NCBI GenBank assembly: GCA_944363895.1
Contig: CALVVP010000108.1
Span: forward strand, 1 to 10,848
Direction of reading: 5' to 3'
DNA: 10,848 nt
Source of the DNA: an uncultured Bacilli bacterium
Lineage (GTDB): Bacteria > Bacillota_I > Bacilli_A > RF39 > UBA660
The translations under genes and the position numbers were made by a program. A model generated the notes under the pieces. That model had not been told where the DNA came from, did not search any database, and saw nothing but the letters and a program-made list of their open reading frames with translations. Positions 6,134 to 10,848 of the stretch are shown here, in pieces. Numbering within the stretch: the stretch's first letter is position 1; the number at the start of each line of letters is the position of its first letter.

Positions 6134-7846
6134 ATGGAACTATTAGGAATTAAAGTTGGTAATGGTTTAGGATTAGGTAAATGTTTATTTGTCGATACTA
6201 AATTACCTAATATTAATCAAGAAATTGCTACTAATTTAAATGAAGAGATAACTAAAGTAAATGAAGCAATTGTTAAAGCTATTAAAGACTATGAGGAAAT
6301 CATTGCTTCTTTAACTGATGAAGATTTAAAATCATTGACCGAATTTAATAAAAATGTTTTAATTTCACCAAGTATTAAAAAGGATATCGAAAATATTATT
6401 AATGATAAAAAATGCTTTGGTGACTTAGCTATCGATATTTATTTCAATAATAAAATCAAACAATTAGAAAATTTAGATAATAATTATTTAAAAGAAAGAG
6501 CTAAAGATGTTAAAGATATAAGACATAAAGTATTATCTAAATATTATAATATTGTTGAATTTAATCCCGATAATTTAAATGAAGATGTAATTTTAGTATC
6601 GCACGAAATGACTGCCAATGTTTTACTTACCGATAATTTAAAATACATAAAAGGAGTTGTTTCTGAATTAGGGGGAAAAACCAGTCATATTGGTATTTTA
6701 ACGACATCTTTAGGAATTCCTTCGGTGTTTGGCATCGATATTAAAAATTTAAAAGCTAATGAATTAATTTTTATCGATGGGAATAAAGGTATCGTTGAAA
6801 CTGATTTAAATGAAAATAGATTAATCCAAATTAAGGAAAAAATAGCTAGTGAATTAGAATTAGAAAAAGAATTAGAAGATATTAAAGAAGCTAGAACACT
6901 CGATAACTATTTATTTGAAGTGAGCGCTAATACCGGTGATTTAACTGAATTAGAGCGAATCAGTGATATTCCTTTAGATGGAATAGGACTTTTTAGAACA
7001 GAGTTTTTATATTTAAATAAAACAACCCCACCAAATGAAGATTATCTATTTGAAGTTTATAAAAGTTTTGCTAGTAAATTAAATGGCAAACAAATGATTA
7101 TTAGAACTCTCGATATTGGTGGCGATAAGAAATGTCCTTATATTGACATTGGTGAGGAAACTAATCCATTTTTAGGATACCGTGCCATTAGATATTGTTT
7201 GGACCATCAAGAATTTTTTAAAACATCTTTAAAAGCGATTTTAAGAGCTAGCGCTTTTGGCAATATTGCGATTATGTATCCGATGATTTCATCGATTGAA
7301 GAAATTAGACAAGCTAACTTAATTTTAGAAGAAGCTAAACAGGAATTAGAAAATAATAAGATTAATTTCAATAAAAATATTAAAGTTGGGGTGATGGTGG
7401 AGATACCAGCAATTGCCGCTATGGCTGATATGGTTATCGAGGAAGTTGATTTCTTTAGTATCGGAACCAATGATTTAGTGCAGTATTCAACTGCTGTCGA
7501 TCGGGGTAATCCTAAAATCAGTAAATTATACGAGTGGTTTAATCCGGGAGTAATTAGATTAATTAAAAATACCATCGATGCCACTAAAAAATATGAACAT
7601 AAATTTGTCGGAATGTGTGGCGAAATGGCCGCAGACCCTTTGGGAATAATATTATTAGTCGGATTAGGTTTAGATGAATTTAGTGTCAATATTAATACAG
7701 TTAAAAAAGTCAAAAAATACATTTCACTATTAAATAAAAAAGAAACGGAAGAATTTGTTAAATCGTTATTAAATTTAAAAACCGTTAAAGAAATAGAAGG
7801 CAGATTAAGTAAATTTGCCGAAGAAAAATATGGAAAATTTTATTAG
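6134..7846 (+). CDS. ptsI: PTS Enzyme I (phosphoenolpyruvate-protein phosphotransferase)
   Basis: Enzyme I starts the PTS relay by taking phosphate from PEP and passing it to HPr. The 570 residues are normal length. The order is the HPr-binding and phospho-His domains (about 1-220), then the PEP-binding barrel. The phospho-His motif GGKTSH holds H185. The barrel carries GLFRTEF (R288), RTLDIGGDKK (R324), NPFLGYR, MVEIPA, FFSIGTNDL and MCGEMA with catalytic C495. The C-terminal half is very close to the textbook enzyme. The N-terminal half is more divergent: the segment after the active His reads IGILTTSLGIP, with Thr191 where E. coli and B. subtilis enzymes have Arg. SD AGGAAG (6123-6128) lies in the end of ptsH. 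The TAG stop forms part of the SD TAGGAGG of the next gene, so translation is probably coupled. Confidence 0.95.
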   Translation: MELLGIKVGNGLGLGKCLFVDTKLPNINQEIATNLNEEITKVNEAIVKAIKDYEEIIASLTDEDLKSLTEFNKNVLISPSIKKDIENIINDKKCFGDLAIDIYFNNKIKQLENLDNNYLKERAKDVKDIRHKVLSKYYNIVEFNPDNLNEDVILVSHEMTANVLLTDNLKYIKGVVSELGGKTSHIGILTTSLGIPSVFGIDIKNLKANELIFIDGNKGIVETDLNENRLIQIKEKIASELELEKELEDIKEARTLDNYLFEVSANTGDLTELERISDIPLDGIGLFRTEFLYLNKTTPPNEDYLFEVYKSFASKLNGKQMIIRTLDIGGDKKCPYIDIGEETNPFLGYRAIRYCLDHQEFFKTSLKAILRASAFGNIAIMYPMISSIEEIRQANLILEEAKQELENNKINFNKNIKVGVMVEIPAIAAMADMVIEEVDFFSIGTNDLVQYSTAVDRGNPKISKLYEWFNPGVIRLIKNTIDATKKYEHKFVGMCGEMAADPLGIILLVGLGLDEFSVNINTVKKVKKYISLLNKKETEEFVKSLLNLKTVKEIEGRLSKFAEEKYGKFY

Positions 7847-7850
7847 GAGG
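7844..7850 (+). promoter_or_regulatory. SD overlapping the ptsI stop codon
   Basis: TAGGAGG contains the TAG stop of ptsI (7844-7846) and serves as SD for the IIB gene, whose ATG is at 7855. The same arrangement recurs at 8323-8329 between IIB and IIC. Ribosomes ending one gene are placed on the SD of the next. Confidence 0.7.
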
Positions 7851-7854
7851 AATT

Positions 7855-8325
7855 ATGGAAAAAAATAATATATTATTAACCAGAATCGACAATCGTTTGA
7901 TTCATGGACAAGTTGTCTGCAACTGGGCGGGAACAGTTGGCGCTAATTTGATTGTTGTTGTCGATGATGAAACAGCTAATAGCAGTACCGAAAAAAGTAT
8001 TATGCAGTTAGCAGCTTCATCATTAGGCTTTGACTCAAGATTCTTCACTGTTCAACACACTATCGATGTTATTGCTAAAGCTAGCGATGAACAAAAGATA
8101 TTGTTAGTATGTAAAACGCCGGCAGTTTTAAGAAAATTAATCGAAGGAGGTGTGGAGATTAAAACGGTAAATATCGGAAATATGCATTTTTCAGAAGGAA
8201 AGAAAAAAATTTCTGATAAGGTTTACGTTGATGACAAAGATTTAGAAGATTTGAATTTCATTAAAAGTAAGGTTGATGAAATTTATATTCAGGATACACC
8301 TGATTTTAAAAAAGAGGAATTTTAG
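7855..8325 (+). CDS. agaV: PTS mannose-family IIB subunit, probably N-acetylgalactosamine type (AgaV-like)
   Basis: This 156-residue cytoplasmic protein receives phosphate from IIA on His17 and passes it to the incoming sugar. The N-terminal motif RIDNRLIHGQV (10-20) with active His17 is the signature of the mannose/sorbose IIB family. The segments KILLVCKTPA and GGVEIKTVNIGNMHFSEGKKKIS resemble E. coli AgaV. In particular, NMH is expected in the GalNAc-type branch, where mannose-type IIB usually has NVGGM. Substrate could be N-acetylgalactosamine, galactosamine or, as in some streptococcal operons, a glycosaminoglycan disaccharide. SD TAGGAGG overlaps the ptsI stop, and the TAG stop of this gene in turn forms the SD of IIC. 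Family is firm, substrate moderate. Confidence 0.9.
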   Translation: MEKNNILLTRIDNRLIHGQVVCNWAGTVGANLIVVVDDETANSSTEKSIMQLAASSLGFDSRFFTVQHTIDVIAKASDEQKILLVCKTPAVLRKLIEGGVEIKTVNIGNMHFSEGKKKISDKVYVDDKDLEDLNFIKSKVDEIYIQDTPDFKKEEF

Positions 8326-8329
8326 GAGG
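8323..8329 (+). promoter_or_regulatory. SD overlapping the IIB stop codon
   Basis: TAGGAGG holds the TAG stop of IIB (8323-8325) and is the SD for the IIC ATG at 8335, 5 bases downstream. The sequence around this junction closely repeats that of the ptsI-IIB junction. Confidence 0.7.
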
Positions 8330-8334
8330 AAATT

Positions 8335-9099
8335 ATGGAAGTTACTTTAATTATGGGTATTATTATTACCTTGATTGCAATGGTTGTAGCTTTAGATAGT
8401 TCTTTAGAAGGATTTTTTATCTTTCGTCCTATCATTGTCTGCCCATTAATTGGTCTAGCAGTTGGTGATTTAGAAACAGGATTACTTGCTGCTGGTATTG
8501 TTGAACTTGCTTTTGCTGGTATTACAGCTGTTGGTGGAGTTGTGCCACCTGATGCTGTTATGACAAGTATTATGACGGTTGTTTTAGCTAAAACAACTGG
8601 TCAACCTGTTGCTGCTGCTTTTGCTTTAGCAGTACCATTTGGTTTATTAGCACAATTTATAGGAAACATTAAATCAACATTGCTTTCTTTATTTAATAAA
8701 AAAGCTGATTGTTATGCGAAAGAATGTAATTTAAATGGTATTATGCGATTATGTATCTTTGGTATGACTTTAACAGTCGTTATCTATGGTATTTTAACAT
8801 TCTTATCTGTTTATGTCGCTCAAGATGCTTTAGTAGAATTAGTTAATATGATGCCAGAATGGTTAACTCATGGCTTCTCAGTAGCTGGTGGCTTATTACC
8901 GGCAATTGGTTTTGCTATGTTATTAAGAGTAACATTAAAAGCAAAATATGTTCCATATTTATTAGCTGGTTTCTTATTCGCAACTTTTATTCCAATCGAC
9001 AACATTTTACCAGTTGCGATTATGGGATTAGCTTTTGCATTATTAGAATATTATCGGGTCAATAATACTAAAGGAGGTGAAACTAATGAAGGCATCTAA
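8335..9099 (+). CDS. PTS mannose-family IIC membrane subunit
   Basis: This 254-residue integral membrane protein, together with IID, forms the sugar channel of the permease. It is hydrophobic almost throughout, with about 6-8 membrane segments. Its N-terminal third carries family features: LDSSLEGFFIFRPI near 20-33, GLAVGDLETGLLAAGIVEL near 41-59, then VVPPDAVMTSIM. A short charged loop with three Lys and two Cys (NKKADCYAKEC, about 121-131) interrupts the hydrophobic run. The C-terminal tail RVNNTKGGETNEGI is polar. Its last 14 bases overlap the start of IID, whose strong SD lies inside this gene. The protein is clearly of the sorbose/mannose IIC family; it does not by itself reveal the sugar. 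Confidence 0.92.
   Translation: MEVTLIMGIIITLIAMVVALDSSLEGFFIFRPIIVCPLIGLAVGDLETGLLAAGIVELAFAGITAVGGVVPPDAVMTSIMTVVLAKTTGQPVAAAFALAVPFGLLAQFIGNIKSTLLSLFNKKADCYAKECNLNGIMRLCIFGMTLTVVIYGILTFLSVYVAQDALVELVNMMPEWLTHGFSVAGGLLPAIGFAMLLRVTLKAKYVPYLLAGFLFATFIPIDNILPVAIMGLAFALLEYYRVNNTKGGETNEGI
9071..9080 (+). promoter_or_regulatory. Near-perfect SD deciding the IID start
   Basis: AAGGAGGTGA matches the 16S anti-SD over its full length and lies 5 bases before ATG 9086. The in-frame GTG at 9077 is part of this SD and is not the start. Confidence 0.85.
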
Positions 9100-9898
9100 T
9101 AAAGAAAAAAAATATAAAAAAGTTAGTAAAAAGGATATTACCGCTTTAGGCTATCGTTCTTTACTTAATCAAGCAATCTTTAACTATGAAAGAATGCAAA
9201 ATATTGGTTTCACTGCCACTTTAACGCCTTGTCTTAAAAAAATTTATAAAAATGACAAGAAAAAATTAGCAGAAGTTACGGAAGATAATTTAGAGTTTAT
9301 CAATACACACAATGTTTTAGTTCCTTTTTTGGAAGGCTTGATGGTTTCTTTATATGAAGGTGACGAAGATCCCGAAACAGTTAAAAAAATAAAAATTTCT
9401 TTATTTGGACCTTTAGCTGGTATTGGTGATGCGATTTTCTGGTTTACGGTTATGCCGATTATGTCAGGTATCTGTGCTTCGTTAGCTAGTGAAGGTAATG
9501 TTTTAGGACCTATTTTATATTTCTTAGTATTCTTAGCGGTATTTTTCTTAAGATTCCCACTTGCTCATATGGGATACAATGCTGGTGTTAGTGCGTTAGA
9601 TAAAATTCAAGCTAATACGGAAAAAGTAGGTAATGCAGCATCTATTTTAGGGGTAACTATTTTAGGTGGTTTAATTGCTAGTTATGTATCTATTACTTTA
9701 TTACCACAAATTGAAATTAGTGATGGTACATTCATTAGTTTACAAACTGATTTAGTTGATAAGATTATTCCTAATTTATTACCATTTGCCTTTACATTCT
9801 TAATTTACTTCTTACTTAAGAAGAAAGTTAATCCAACTGTATTAATTCTATCTACTTTAGTTGTTTCTGTCTTATTAGCGTTCCTTGGAATTTTATAA
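9086..9898 (+). CDS. PTS mannose-family IID membrane subunit
   Basis: This 270-residue subunit completes the membrane part of the permease. A basic N-terminus is followed by the family signature GYRSLLNQAIFNYERMQNIGF, close to the RS-QA-WN-ERMQN-GF pattern of mannose-type IID. The soluble helical part runs to about residue 100. The conserved stretch KISLFGPLAGIGDAIFW follows, then about five membrane segments (near 108-135, 140-162, 184-203, 226-245 and 249-270). The start at 9086 rests on the very strong SD inside IIC; the genes overlap by 14 bases. The stop TAA shares its last base with the ATG of IIA (TAATG), so translation is coupled. Family assignment is firm. Confidence 0.93.
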   Translation: MKASNKEKKYKKVSKKDITALGYRSLLNQAIFNYERMQNIGFTATLTPCLKKIYKNDKKKLAEVTEDNLEFINTHNVLVPFLEGLMVSLYEGDEDPETVKKIKISLFGPLAGIGDAIFWFTVMPIMSGICASLASEGNVLGPILYFLVFLAVFFLRFPLAHMGYNAGVSALDKIQANTEKVGNAASILGVTILGGLIASYVSITLLPQIEISDGTFISLQTDLVDKIIPNLLPFAFTFLIYFLLKKKVNPTVLILSTLVVSVLLAFLGIL

Positions 9899-10302
9899 TG
9901 AACTATTTAGTAATAACTGGTCACGGTAATTATGCCAGTGGCGTTAAAAGTGCATTAGAATTAATCATTGGACCGAAAGATAATGTTTTAGCTTTTGACT
10001 TTTTAAAAGAAGAAAGCGAAGAACAATTTAGTTTAAAATTCAAAGATTTAGATAAAAATAACAATTACTTATTTGCTTGTGATTTAATGGGCGGAACCCC
10101 TTATAAAGTTGTTTCACGCCTTGATTTAAATAAAGAAATTTTGATTGGAACAAATTTAGGTGGTCTACTGGATACGATTTTAAAAATCGATAAATTATCT
10201 TTAACTGAGTTAGCTGATAATTTAAAACAAACAAGTTTAAAAAGTGTTGTTAATATTAAAGATTTGAAAATTGTCGAAAAGGAAGTTACCAATGGCATTT
10301 AA
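9898..10302 (+). CDS. agaF: PTS mannose-family IIA subunit, probably N-acetylgalactosamine type (AgaF-like)
   Basis: This 134-residue cytoplasmic protein accepts phosphate from HPr on His9 (motif VITGHGNYASGV, 5-16) and passes it to IIB. It contains the family motif DLMGGTPYKV. The stretch IGTNLGGLLDTI is closer to the TGTNL of AgaF than to the GVNLPML form of mannose-type IIA, agreeing with the IIB evidence for an amino sugar. It is a stand-alone IIA, not fused to IIB as in E. coli ManX. The gene begins on the stop of IID (TAATG) with only a weak SD (GGAA, 9887-9890), so it probably relies on coupling. Its end overlaps the following phosphatase gene by 11 bases. Family is firm, sugar moderate. 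Confidence 0.9.
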   Translation: MNYLVITGHGNYASGVKSALELIIGPKDNVLAFDFLKEESEEQFSLKFKDLDKNNNYLFACDLMGGTPYKVVSRLDLNKEILIGTNLGGLLDTILKIDKLSLTELADNLKQTSLKSVVNIKDLKIVEKEVTNGI

Positions 10303-10848
10303 AAACTATATTTTTGATATCGATGGAACTTTGTTAAATACTTATTTAGTGGCTTATCAAGCTAAAGAAAAAGTTTTAAAAGAGTATCATCTTCCTTTTA
10401 ATAAAGAAATGATCGATTTAGGATTTTCTTCAACTTCTGAAAAATCTTTAGAATTGTTAGGAGTTGATTTAACTACTCCTTTAGGTCAAGAAATATTAAA
10501 AAAAGAAAGTATTTATTATAATGAGTTTGCTAAAGATATTGAAGTGTTTGATAATGCTTTAGAGGTTATAAAATATTTAAAAGATAATCAGAAAAATTTA
10601 GCAATTGTCACTTCAAGAACGAAAGATGAAGTTTTAACGGAACCAAAACTTAATGATTTATTACCATATTTTGATTATATAATTACCGTTAGTGATGTTA
10701 AAAAACCAAAACCGGATAAGGAAAGTTTGGAAGTATTATTTAAAATGTCTAACTGGAAAAAAGATGAATCGATTTTTATTGGTGATAGTAATAATGATTA
10801 TAAATGTGCTAAAAGTTTTGGGATAAAATTTGGTCTTGCTGGTTGGGG
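10292..10848 (+). CDS. HAD-superfamily phosphatase (3' end outside window)
   Basis: 185 codons are visible and the frame is still open at the window edge. The protein shows the HAD core in order: FDIDGT (8-13) with nucleophile D9 and acid D11, VTSR (106-109) with T107, KKPKPD (137-142) with K138, and IGDSNND (163-169) with acidic pair D165 and D169. Between the first two motifs lies a helical cap of about 70 residues (C1 type), as in phosphoglycolate phosphatase, beta-phosphoglucomutase and PpaX-like enzymes. SD GGAAG (10281-10285) lies 6 bases before the ATG, and the gene overlaps the end of IIA by 11 bases, so it belongs to the PTS operon. A role on the phosphorylated sugar or in removing a toxic phosphosugar is plausible but not shown; the substrate cannot be read from sequence. 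Confidence 0.88.
   Translation, partial: MAFKNYIFDIDGTLLNTYLVAYQAKEKVLKEYHLPFNKEMIDLGFSSTSEKSLELLGVDLTTPLGQEILKKESIYYNEFAKDIEVFDNALEVIKYLKDNQKNLAIVTSRTKDEVLTEPKLNDLLPYFDYIITVSDVKKPKPDKESLEVLFKMSNWKKDESIFIGDSNNDYKCAKSFGIKFGLAGW

Noticed and set aside
7207..7722. Long open frame (171 codons) on the - strand opposite ptsI
   Set aside because: It is antisense to a fully conserved part of Enzyme I, has no recognisable motif and no SD, and arises from the low number of stops opposite A/T-rich codons.
8859..9065. 68-codon frame on the + strand inside IIC
   Set aside because: It is a second-frame shadow within a conserved PTS IIC gene, with no SD.
1..10848. CRISPR array, insertion sequence, phage or tRNA gene
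   Set aside because: No regularly spaced repeats, transposase or integrase motifs, terminal inverted repeats or cloverleaf-like sequences were seen; genes are packed housekeeping-type loci.

Overview
The window comes from a very AT-rich (roughly 30% GC or lower by eye), gene-dense, probably anaerobic bacterium of the Bacillota/Mycoplasmatota type. The evidence is strong Shine-Dalgarno (SD) sequences, frequent gene overlaps, A/T-rich hairpin terminators, rubredoxin and ferredoxin genes, and a mannose-family PTS. TGG encodes tryptophan throughout and no TGA is read inside a gene, so the standard bacterial code fits. Stops are TAA or TAG; none of the 11 complete gene ends uses TGA. A gut-type Bacilli lineage (Erysipelotrichales- or RF39-like) is my best guess, but this is inference from style.

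Left part (1-3581, + strand): the 3' end of an unrecognised soluble protein overlaps a small unrecognised multi-pass membrane protein and ends at a hairpin terminator. Next comes a complete PMCA-like P-type Ca2+ ATPase. A two-way terminator separates it from the convergent gene.

Middle (3594-5779): a UV-damage endonuclease (uvsE) lies on the - strand. Divergently, a two-gene redox operon runs from a clear extended -10 promoter: a rubredoxin / helical domain / rubredoxin fusion, then a 4Fe-4S ferredoxin-like protein with a helical tail. Both use TTG starts, and a hairpin terminator closes the operon.

Right part (5822 to the window end, + strand): one tightly packed sugar-PTS operon with its own promoter and a candidate operator dyad. 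Order: HPr (ptsH), Enzyme I (ptsI), then IIB, IIC, IID and IIA of a mannose-family permease whose IIB and IIA motifs resemble the N-acetylgalactosamine (Aga) type, then a HAD phosphatase cut by the window edge. The inferred phosphate path is PEP > EI (His185) > HPr (His15) > IIA (His9) > IIB (His17) > amino sugar entering through IIC/IID.

The most unusual point is the HPr/EI pair. HPr keeps His15 but has Glu at the regulatory Ser46 position, as if permanently mimicking P-Ser-HPr. EI has Thr where its phospho-His motif normally carries Arg. This suggests a phosphorelay dedicated to this operon or decoupled from HPr-kinase control. No mobile element, CRISPR array, rRNA or tRNA was seen, and no stretch over 300 bases lacks a gene.
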